From Echinicola pacifica DSM 19836 (lineage in GTDB: Bacteria > Bacteroidota > Bacteroidia > Cytophagales > Cyclobacteriaceae): 64,000 nucleotides of DNA. Location: positions 907,099 through 971,098 of the forward strand of contig NZ_KB890739.1 in assembly GCF_000373245.1 (NCBI RefSeq), given 5' to 3'. Within the stretch, counting starts at the first letter, position 1, and every line of letters begins with the position of its first letter. The notes under the pieces were generated by a model. The model saw only the letters and a program-made list of their open reading frames with translations. It ran no database searches and was not told the DNA's origin. This document shows positions 1 to 7,273 of this stretch, piece by piece. Both the position numbers and the translations under genes were made by a program.

Positions 1-615
1 TTGGACTACCCGAAGGAAACGGGCCAATACGAATCTCCGGAGCAATACCGGCCTACCGAAACGGCAATTGGGCCAAATGGGGACATCTATGTGGTGGACG
101 GATATGGCAAAAGTTTCGTGATTCAATATTCCCCGGAGGGGGAATATATCCGTCACTTTGGGGGCACTGGTGAGGGAGATAACCAACTGAAACAGGCTCA
201 TGGTATTTGCCTTGACAGCCGTGGGGAGGCTGCCGAACTGATTATCACTTCCCGATTGGCGCATGAGTATAAGAGGTTTTCCCTCGATGGTGAGCATCTT
301 AATACCATCTCTGCCGCCAATTGCTGGATCAACAGACCTGTGATCAAAGGTGATAACCTATATTTCTCAGTTCTCAGAACCGAGAGCCGTAAGGATTATG
401 ATGGTCTGGTGGTGGTGTTTGACGGAAAGGATCAGATGGTTTCGGCTCCAGGAGGATCTGCTCCTGAGTATCAAGACGGGGTCCTACAGTCGATCAAATA
501 CGATGGGCAGACCTTTATGAATCCACATGATGTTTGCATTGATGAGGATGAAAACATCTATATTCCTCAATGGAATTCCGAAAAGACCTATCCAGTAAAG
601 CTTGAGCGAATTTAA
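1..615 (+). CDS. NHL-repeat beta-propeller protein, C-terminal part
   Basis: This is the C-terminal part of a protein made of NHL-type propeller blades; the frame is open at the left edge, so the true start lies outside the window. Blade-like units recur: a GPNGDIYVVDGYG stretch near residues 24-36, an AHGICLDSRG stretch near 66, and NPHDVCIDEDENIYI near 173. Such blades usually form six-bladed propellers that bind ligands, proteins or peptides outside the cytoplasm; some carry peptidyl-alpha-hydroxyglycine lyase activity, which cannot be claimed here. It is followed after 26 bp by a cytochrome c/DUF1553 gene and then a DUF1501 gene on the same strand, so it probably belongs to that operon. 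Family confidence is good, function is unknown. Confidence 0.75.
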   Translation: MDYPKETGQYESPEQYRPTETAIGPNGDIYVVDGYGKSFVIQYSPEGEYIRHFGGTGEGDNQLKQAHGICLDSRGEAAELIITSRLAHEYKRFSLDGEHLNTISAANCWINRPVIKGDNLYFSVLRTESRKDYDGLVVVFDGKDQMVSAPGGSAPEYQDGVLQSIKYDGQTFMNPHDVCIDEDENIYIPQWNSEKTYPVKLERI

Positions 616-641
616 ATTACCCAAAACACAATACCTATATT

Positions 642-2966
642 ATGCTACCGATCAATAAATGGACTAGGAAATTATGGCTTCCTTTCTCAGCTTTGATGCT
701 GACAATGGGGCTGATGATATCCTGTGAAAAAGCGGGTGGGGAAAGTGACAAGGTGGATTTCAATGCAGAAGTAAGGCCGATCATAAACACTAAATGCATT
801 ACCTGCCACGGTGGCGTGAAGCAATCGGGCAAATTCAGTTTACTTTTTGAAGAGGAGGCCCTGGAGCCAAATAAGTCGGGTAAGCCGGCGATCATTCCCG
901 GTCATGCCAGTGACAGTGAGATGATCAAACGGATCTTACACAGCGACCCAGAGCAGCGTATGCCGCCGGAAGGGCCGCCACTGTCCAAAGCGGAAGTGGA
1001 AATCCTGAAGAAATGGATAGATCAAGGCGCTAAATGGGAAGACCATTGGGCTTTTGTGCCGCCAGAATCTCCTGAGCTGCCGGAGACGGATCATGAGGAA
1101 TGGATAACTAATCCCATCGACCAGTTTGCCCTGGCCAGGATGGGGGAGCATGGACTGGAGCCCTCTCCGGAGGCAGCACCAGAGGTATTGATCAGACGGC
1201 TGAGTCTGGATCTGGTGGGACTTCCTCCCAGGGCGGATCATATTCAGCGCTATCGCGCAAAACCAACGAAAGAAACGTACAATGATATCGTGGACGAGCT
1301 ATTGGATTCTCCGCATTACGGCGAAAGATGGGCCGCTATGTGGATGGATCTCGCTCGCTATGCAGATACTAAGGGCTACCAAAAAGACCGCCATCGCCCC
1401 ATGTGGAAATACAGGGATTGGGTGATCAAGGCTTTTAATGCAGATATGCCTTTTGACCAATTTACGGTCGAGCAGCTGGCGGGGGATTTACTCCCTTCTC
1501 CCAGTCAGGACCAGTTGATCGCCACGGGATTTCATCGCAATACCATGACCAATGATGAGAGTGGTACAGACGATGAGGAATTTCGGGTGTCGGCAGTTCT
1601 GGATCGAGTCAATACCACCTGGGAGGTTTGGCAGGGCATCACCATGGCCTGTGTACAGTGCCATAGCCATCCCTATGATCCGATCAAGCATGATGAATTT
1701 TATGAATTCTATGCGTTTATGAATAATACCCAGGACGCTGATACCTGGACGGATACGCCTACCATGCCCGTGTTTACCGAGGTGCAGGAGGACAATCGCG
1801 AGGCCATTATTCACTGGCTGGACAGCGTAAAGGCGGGGGGACAAGAAAAGACCTTAGCTTCCCTGGTGGCGGCAAAGGAAAAAGAATTGCATTCCTTCCG
1901 AGGGGAGCCCTTGCCCATTATGAAGGAGCTTCCTGCGGAAGAACAACGGACGACCTTCGTTTTTGAGCGAGGCAACTGGATGTCACATGGCAAGGAAGTT
2001 CAGCCTGGCGTGCCGGGGTCTATGCCTGCCATGCCTGATGGAGCACCGCAGAACAGATTGGGAATGGCCAGGTGGCTGGTAAGCGATGATAATCCCCTCA
2101 CTGCCCGCGTGACGGTCAATAGGATTTGGGGCCAGCTATTTGGCCGTGGTATCGTGGAAACACAGGAAGATTTTGGCTCCCAAGGCATTCCACCTACCCA
2201 TCCGGAGCTTTTGGACTGGCTGGCAGTAAGTTTTAGAGAAGATCATCAGTGGCATATAAAGTCATTTGTCAGGCAAATCGTGAGTTCGTCCACCTATAAG
2301 CAAAGTTCAAAGATGAGCCCAGCGCTCAGAGATAAGGATCCGGCCAATTACTGGCTGGCCCGTGGCCCGAGGGTACGGCTTACCGCAGAGCAGGTTCGAG
2401 ATCAGGCTTTGGCGGTAAGTGGACTGCTCAGCCCGCAGCTGCTTGGACATTCGGTGATGCCTCCGCAGCCGGATGGAATCTGGCAGGTCATCAATAACCC
2501 CGAAAGATGGGTGACCAGTGAGGGTGATAACAGGTACCGAAGGGGGCTATACACCTATTGGAGGAGGACCAGCCCTTATCCTTCCATGGTGGCCTTTGAC
2601 AGCCCCAGCAGAGAGTTTTGCATCAATCGGCGGATCTCGACCAATACGCCTTTACAGGCATTGGTGACCCTGAATGATCCCGTGTATATCGAAGCCGCTC
2701 AGGCGCTGGCTAGGAGAATGGTGGAGCAGGACTCAGACCTGGCGGATCAGCTGGAAGCTGGATACCTGCTGACCCTCTATCAGGAGCCTTCTGAAGAAAT
2801 ATTAGCTTCCCTGGAGAATCTCTACCAAAAGGCCAAAGGCCACTTTGAGAGCTCTGGCGAGCGTATGGAGGCTGATGGCCAAATAGTGGAGGATGTGCAT
2901 ATGAATGCCATGACCATGGTGGCCAATGCCTTGCTCAATACCGATAGTTTTGTGACCAAAGAATAG
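642..2966 (+). CDS. Planctomycete-type cytochrome c lipoprotein with DUF1549 and DUF1553
   Basis: A 774-residue exported protein. The N-terminus is a lipoprotein-type signal ending at Cys28. A PSCyt1 domain follows with a haem-binding CxxCH at C52-C55-H56, then a DUF1549 (PSCyt2) region with a second CxxCH at C337-C340-H341, then DUF1553 (PSD1) over about residues 490-750, including the conserved NTPLQALVTLNDP stretch. The family is abundant in Planctomycetes and also found in Bacteroidota and Verrucomicrobia, nearly always beside a DUF1501 protein, as here (28 bp downstream). A periplasmic redox role is likely from the haem motifs, but no substrate is established. The family assignment is firm; the reaction is unknown. 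Confidence 0.88.
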   Translation: MLPINKWTRKLWLPFSALMLTMGLMISCEKAGGESDKVDFNAEVRPIINTKCITCHGGVKQSGKFSLLFEEEALEPNKSGKPAIIPGHASDSEMIKRILHSDPEQRMPPEGPPLSKAEVEILKKWIDQGAKWEDHWAFVPPESPELPETDHEEWITNPIDQFALARMGEHGLEPSPEAAPEVLIRRLSLDLVGLPPRADHIQRYRAKPTKETYNDIVDELLDSPHYGERWAAMWMDLARYADTKGYQKDRHRPMWKYRDWVIKAFNADMPFDQFTVEQLAGDLLPSPSQDQLIATGFHRNTMTNDESGTDDEEFRVSAVLDRVNTTWEVWQGITMACVQCHSHPYDPIKHDEFYEFYAFMNNTQDADTWTDTPTMPVFTEVQEDNREAIIHWLDSVKAGGQEKTLASLVAAKEKELHSFRGEPLPIMKELPAEEQRTTFVFERGNWMSHGKEVQPGVPGSMPAMPDGAPQNRLGMARWLVSDDNPLTARVTVNRIWGQLFGRGIVETQEDFGSQGIPPTHPELLDWLAVSFREDHQWHIKSFVRQIVSSSTYKQSSKMSPALRDKDPANYWLARGPRVRLTAEQVRDQALAVSGLLSPQLLGHSVMPPQPDGIWQVINNPERWVTSEGDNRYRRGLYTYWRRTSPYPSMVAFDSPSREFCINRRISTNTPLQALVTLNDPVYIEAAQALARRMVEQDSDLADQLEAGYLLTLYQEPSEEILASLENLYQKAKGHFESSGERMEADGQIVEDVHMNAMTMVANALLNTDSFVTKE

Positions 2967-2994
2967 TTGTTCCGCTTAAAAATCAATTACTGAT

Positions 2995-4488
2995 ATGAAT
3001 ATTTTTGAAGAAGCTCAGATACGAAATGCCGAACTCAATACGCGCAGGCACTTTCTCAAAAAATGTATTTCAGGAATGGGCGGATTAGCCTTAGGCTCAC
3101 TCATGGGCAGCGGTCTGGTAGGATGTAGTTCTGAGACCAATTCCGCAGGCTTGGGCAGGGATTTAGCCAATCCCATGAAAGCCTTGCCTTCACATTATTT
3201 CCCTAAAGCCAAACGGGTAATTTACCTGCATATGGCTGGAGCACCTTCACAGCTGGAATTGTTTGATTATAAGCCTCTGCTCCAGGAGCTGGATGGCAAG
3301 GACTGCCCACCATCTTTGTTGGAGGGGAAGCGATTTGCTTTTATCCAGGGGACTCCGCAGATGTTGGGACCGCAATTTGACTTTCAGCAATATGGTCAGT
3401 CTGGTGCCTGGGTTTCGGATCGATTGCCACATTTTAAGGAATGTGTGGATGATGTAGCTTTCCTGAAAGCCATGCACACAGATGAGTTTAACCATGCCCC
3501 TGCACAGCTCCTTATGCAGACGGGAAGTGCTCGCCTCGGTAAGCCTAGCATGGGTTCCTGGGTGACTTATGGCCTCGGATCGGAAAACCAAAACCTTCCT
3601 GGTTTTGTGGTTTTGGTGTCGGGAGGGATTACTCCCAGTGCAGGTAAAAGTATCTGGGGAAGTGGATTTCTTCCCACCGTCTATCAGGGCGTGCAATGTC
3701 GCTCACAAGGAGACCCCGTATTATACCTATCTGACCCCAAAGGGGTGAGCAGAGACCTGCGTGAGCAAACCATCAGCACTATCAATGAGATCAATCAACA
3801 GCAATATTCTGATATTGGTGATCCGGAAATTATGACCCGTATTTCCCAATATGAAATGGCTTATAAGATGCAGATGTCTGTGCCGGAGACCATGGATATC
3901 AAGGATGAGCCCGAATATATCCATGAGATGTATGGCACCGAGCCCGGCAAAGCGTCTTTTGCCAACAATTGCCTGCTGGCACGAAGGCTGGCGGAGAAAG
4001 GTGTGAGGTATATTCAGCTCTATCACTGGGGATGGGACTCCCATGGCTCCAATAAGATGGAAGACCTTCACCTCGGATTCAACGACCGCTGCCAGGAGGT
4101 GGATAAGCCAATGGCGGCCCTGATCAAAGATCTGAAACAAAGGGGACTTCTCGATGATACCCTTGTGGTCTGGGGTGGGGAGTTTGGACGAACTCCTATG
4201 CGGGAAAATCGTGGTGGAAAAGAAATGAGTTTTATAGGTAGGGATCATCACCTCGAGGCCTTCACGATGTGGATGGCTGGCGGAGGTATCAAGCCGGGAA
4301 TCAGCTATGGCGAAACCGACGAGATCGGCTACTATGGCACCAAGGACCGTGTCCATGTCCACGATCTGCAAGCGACTATCCTTAATCAGCTGGGATTAGA
4401 CCACAAAAAACTAACTTATCATTTTCAAGGTCGCGACTTCCGATTAACGGATGTTCACGGAAATGTGATCGAAAAAATCATTGCCTAG
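2995..4488 (+). CDS. DUF1501 family exported protein
   Basis: A 497-residue protein with a twin-arginine type signal (R17-R18 in TRRHFLK, then a glycine-rich hydrophobic stretch), so it is probably exported folded by Tat. The LVGC at the end of the signal could also be a lipobox. DUF1501 proteins share the alkaline-phosphatase/sulfatase fold; metal-ligand-like stretches visible here are YHWGWDSHG, VVWGGEFGRTP and FIGRDHH. It pairs with the preceding cytochrome c/DUF1549/DUF1553 gene, the standard arrangement of these families, which suggests the two act together in the periplasm. The substrate is not known. No serine-nucleophile or formylglycine motif is evident, so sulfatase activity should not be assumed. 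Confidence 0.87.
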   Translation: MNIFEEAQIRNAELNTRRHFLKKCISGMGGLALGSLMGSGLVGCSSETNSAGLGRDLANPMKALPSHYFPKAKRVIYLHMAGAPSQLELFDYKPLLQELDGKDCPPSLLEGKRFAFIQGTPQMLGPQFDFQQYGQSGAWVSDRLPHFKECVDDVAFLKAMHTDEFNHAPAQLLMQTGSARLGKPSMGSWVTYGLGSENQNLPGFVVLVSGGITPSAGKSIWGSGFLPTVYQGVQCRSQGDPVLYLSDPKGVSRDLREQTISTINEINQQQYSDIGDPEIMTRISQYEMAYKMQMSVPETMDIKDEPEYIHEMYGTEPGKASFANNCLLARRLAEKGVRYIQLYHWGWDSHGSNKMEDLHLGFNDRCQEVDKPMAALIKDLKQRGLLDDTLVVWGGEFGRTPMRENRGGKEMSFIGRDHHLEAFTMWMAGGGIKPGISYGETDEIGYYGTKDRVHVHDLQATILNQLGLDHKKLTYHFQGRDFRLTDVHGNVIEKIIA

Positions 4489-4585
4489 CCTATTTTATTG
4501 ATTTTTCCTGAATTAATACACATAGAAAAGGGTGTAGGAAGGGTGATATTTTGTAAATTAAACCCTACCCAAAATAACCTCTACT

Positions 4586-5317
4586 ATGAATAATTACTTT
4601 GTGATCAATCCGCCTTTTTGTCGGACCAATCATTCTAATGAGCGCTTTGTTTTTATTAATAAGCTCCTAAAAAAAATCGGACTTCGGCTTACTGGCTCCT
4701 TCGATACGGCGGCAGATATGAACAGCCTGGAGCAGCGCATTAATTTCTTCCACCTTTTACGTTCTGTATTGGATAATGACATCCCAGGTGAGCTGGTGGA
4801 GCTAGGGACCTTTACTGGCCAGTCTGCTTTATTATTTCAGAAGACCCTCTCGATACAGCCGAGCAGTAAATCCCTTCATCTTTATGATAGTTTCAACGTG
4901 CAGTTTAAGGAATCTGGGGATGTGCTGGAGGTGCTGAAGGCTAACTTCATTAAGGCTAAGCTTCCCATTCCCCATATTCACAAAGGGCTCTTTGAGGATA
5001 CTATTCCTGAGCAACTTCCCGAACAGATCACCTTTGCTCATATCGACTGCGGCTGGGGAGGGGATCCCAAAGTCCATGAGGAGCTAATCCTCTTTTGCAT
5101 GAAGCATATTTATCCCCGTCTTTCCCCTGGAGCAGTGTGCGTTTTTATGGATTATTATGATCCAAAGATGAATCCCTTTGTGCCTAAATCATATCACTTG
5201 GACAAAATTAATATTGGCGTAAGGAAGGCAGTGAATGATTTCTTTAAGGATAAGATTGAAAAGCCCTTCTTACTCTACGGTGGCCAAGCCTCCCATGGAT
5301 ATATTATCAAACAGTAA
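4586..5317 (+). CDS. TylF/macrocin-O-methyltransferase-like SAM methyltransferase
   Basis: A 243-residue cytoplasmic protein with a class I S-adenosylmethionine-dependent methyltransferase pattern. Motif I is VELGTFTGQSA near residues 72-82, a LHLYDSF acidic strand follows near 97, and FAHIDCGWGGDPKVHEE near 151-167 matches the metal/acceptor region of TylF-like enzymes. TylF-type enzymes methylate sugar hydroxyls, but this one sits between unrelated genes and no sugar pathway surrounds it, so the acceptor is unknown. The start is preceded by an A-rich leader (CAAAATAACC) found before several genes here and by no Shine-Dalgarno sequence. It appears to be a single-gene unit. Confidence 0.7.
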   Translation: MNNYFVINPPFCRTNHSNERFVFINKLLKKIGLRLTGSFDTAADMNSLEQRINFFHLLRSVLDNDIPGELVELGTFTGQSALLFQKTLSIQPSSKSLHLYDSFNVQFKESGDVLEVLKANFIKAKLPIPHIHKGLFEDTIPEQLPEQITFAHIDCGWGGDPKVHEELILFCMKHIYPRLSPGAVCVFMDYYDPKMNPFVPKSYHLDKINIGVRKAVNDFFKDKIEKPFLLYGGQASHGYIIKQ

Positions 5318-5451
5318 GTGGAAGTTTATATATCGTCTGCTGGGTCTTTAATATAATTTTAACCATAATTTTATAGATTAAAATATGCTTTACCTCTGGG
5401 TTTTGGCTTTATTGTTGATGTGTCTTGGCTGAAACTAAAACCACTAAAACT

Positions 5452-6309
5452 ATGGAAACTAAAAAAGGAAAACCAGGACAGCATCAGGAGGAACAACCCG
5501 GGAAAGAGCATGAGATGTATCCTAAGCCGGAATATATACGATCAGATTATCAGGGAAGCGGAAAGCTAAAAGGCCAGGTGGCCATTATCTCTGGCGGGGA
5601 TAGTGGCATAGGGCGAGCGGTGGCTGTTCACTTTGCTGCGGAAGGCGCCAATATTGCGATCATTTATCTCAATGAAGATAAAGATGCGCAAGAAACGGTA
5701 CGTTTGGTAGAAAAACATGGGCAAGAAGCTATCGCCATCAAGGCAGATCTCAGCAGGAAGCAGGAGTGTTTTGATGCGGTCGAGAAAACGATCTCTGCCT
5801 TTGGTCAGCTGGACGTTCTCGTGAATAATGCTGCTCAACAGTACGTGCAGGAGAGGCTGGAGGATATCAGCGAGGAGCAGTTGCGACACACTTTTGAGAC
5901 GAATATATATTCCTATTTCTTCCTTACTCAAGCGGCCTTGCCGCATCTGAATAAAGGGGCGGCGATTGTGAATACGGCTTCTATAACCGCCTATCGTGGT
6001 AAGCCGACTTTAATAGATTATTCTTCCACCAAAGGGGCTATCGTGGCCTTTACCCGTTCTTTGGCAGGCAACTTGGCAGATCGTGGAATTAGGGTCAATG
6101 GGGTGGCACCCGGACCGATATGGACTCCACTTATTCCAGCTTCCTTCTCTGAAGAGAAAGTAGCGGAATTTGGGGTGGATACTCCACTGGGAAGACCTGG
6201 GGAGCCATCGGAGGTCGCCACCGCCTATGTGTATCTGGCCAGTAAGGATGCTAGCTATATGTCCGGCCAATTCCTCCATCCGAATGGAGGGGAAGTGGTC
6301 AATACCTAA
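5452..6309 (+). CDS. SDR family oxidoreductase (YghA / general stress protein 39 type)
   Basis: A 285-residue short-chain dehydrogenase/reductase of the long-N-terminus subgroup that includes E. coli YghA and Bacillus GSP39. The nucleotide-binding motif is GGDSGIGR, the structural NNAAQ motif follows, and the catalytic pair is Y190 and K194 in YSSTK, with an upstream serine in NTASI. The N-terminus is hydrophilic and Lys/Gln/Glu rich, as in stress-induced relatives. I chose the ATG at 5452 rather than an in-frame TTG at 5425, because ATG follows an A-rich leader and starts the typical hydrophilic tail. The leader contains a 12-mer also found before katE. A strong terminator follows. The substrate is unknown. 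Confidence 0.88.
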   Translation: METKKGKPGQHQEEQPGKEHEMYPKPEYIRSDYQGSGKLKGQVAIISGGDSGIGRAVAVHFAAEGANIAIIYLNEDKDAQETVRLVEKHGQEAIAIKADLSRKQECFDAVEKTISAFGQLDVLVNNAAQQYVQERLEDISEEQLRHTFETNIYSYFFLTQAALPHLNKGAAIVNTASITAYRGKPTLIDYSSTKGAIVAFTRSLAGNLADRGIRVNGVAPGPIWTPLIPASFSEEKVAEFGVDTPLGRPGEPSEVATAYVYLASKDASYMSGQFLHPNGGEVVNT

Positions 6310-6334
6310 TGATTGCAAATGATTTACTGCAACC

Positions 6335-6369
6335 AAAAGGAGGAAGGCATCTATTGCCTTCCTCCTTTT
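6335..6369 (+). terminator. Rho-independent terminator of the SDR gene
   Basis: Perfect 15-bp inverted repeat (6335-6349 and 6355-6369) with a 5-nt loop; the right arm ends in a T-run. It lies 26 bp after the SDR stop codon and, being flanked by A on one side and T on the other, can also end the convergent small gene at 6440-6847. Confidence 0.9.
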
Positions 6370-6439
6370 TTAATTGACTTTCGCCAACTCCTTACTGAAT
6401 ATCGACATTCAGAGGGTGGATGCGGTGCTGGATTTGGCC

Positions 6440-6847
6440 TTATCGATCCTCCTTGCCCCAAATTTCTACTTTTGCTTTTTTGGTAAGTACGACCTTGCCC
6501 TTGGTATCATATTCCAATTCTATATAGTCGATTTTCCCTCCTTTGTCAGGAACTGCATAGGCCAGAGAGGACATTCCCTTCGTCAAAACGCCCAGACCTT
6601 TGGCGTCATAATCGGCTCGCTCTCCTCCCTTCATCACTATGCTGATTTGCTTGAGTTCGAGGGTCCCCTGGACACATTTGAGCTTGATTTTGTTCACGGT
6701 ATTTTCTTTGCCCAGCAGATTTACCTTATCGGTTTCATTTTTGAAGGCCACCGTTTTTTCGGCGAGCTTGATCCAATTGTCATTCTGGCATTGACCGGAA
6801 AACGCCAGAGAGAAGAAAAAGAGTGTTAAAATTAAATACTTCATCAT
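6440..6847 (-). CDS. Small exported protein, DUF2541-like
   Basis: A 135-residue protein with a clear signal peptide (about residues 1-20, ending SGQCQN). The mature part is a short beta-rich domain, with WIKLAEKTVAF, an NKIKLKCVQGTLEL strand and a C-terminal IELEYDTKGKVVLTKKAKVEIWG. It resembles small periplasmic DUF2541-type proteins, though I hold this loosely. It is convergent with the SDR gene. The 125-180 bp upstream has no other gene, so it is probably monocistronic. The function is unknown. An opposite-strand open frame over the same bases lacks any recognisable domain and is a shadow. Confidence 0.7.
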   Translation of the reverse strand: MMKYLILTLFFFSLAFSGQCQNDNWIKLAEKTVAFKNETDKVNLLGKENTVNKIKLKCVQGTLELKQISIVMKGGERADYDAKGLGVLTKGMSSLAYAVPDKGGKIDYIELEYDTKGKVVLTKKAKVEIWGKEDR

Positions 6848-7188
6848 ACAGTTTGGTTAGAAAAACATAGTGTAATTTAATAAATATTAATTGAATAGTT
6901 ATATATTTTTCCCATAGATCAGTGATGGAAAGGTTTGCCCAGCCAGGTTTTATTAATAGGATATCACTCAGGGATTGGCTCCATGGGAGGAGATTCGGAT
7001 CAATATATAACCTCTGTGCATTCAGTGATTTGCCTATTAAAAGCCTCGCCCAACTTTTTCTAATAACCCGGTGCTCAAGGAGAGGCTTTCTATTTTTCGG
7101 TTATGTCTGGAATGGTTAGTATTGCCAGCCATTATTCTCAAACCACCATGATAAATCAGAATATGAGAGGCCACATTGGAGGATCAGG
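6848..7188. other. Intergenic region with no supported gene
   Basis: AT-rich stretch just upstream of the small exported gene (its promoter must lie here), then non-coding sequence up to the katE terminator. A weak inverted repeat of 8 bp (7040-7047 and 7082-7089) with a long loop is present. A 65-codon plus-strand frame here has no recognisable protein character. Confidence 0.5.
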
Positions 7189-7247
7189 GGGATAAAAAAT
7201 AAAACCCCTTGGCCATACAGTAAGTGAATTACAGAAGACCAAGGGGT
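7189..7247 (-). terminator. Rho-independent terminator of katE
   Basis: Read on the minus strand, a 9-bp stem (7239-7247 with 7204-7212) with a 26-nt loop is followed by a T-rich run (complement of 7189-7204), 27 bp after the catalase stop codon. Confidence 0.85.
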
Positions 7248-7273
7248 AGGAGAAACCGTGTGACACCTGCTAA

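Noticed and set aside
3727-4371. 214-codon minus-strand frame in the DUF1501 gene
   Set aside because: Antisense shadow with no signal peptide or domain; the plus strand carries the family motifs.
5425-5451. TTG start for the SDR gene
   Set aside because: An ATG nine codons later follows an A-rich leader and begins the hydrophilic N-terminal tail typical of the subgroup.
6374-6829. 151-codon plus-strand frame
   Set aside because: It is the opposite strand of the small exported gene at 6440-6847, which has a signal peptide and a sensible domain.
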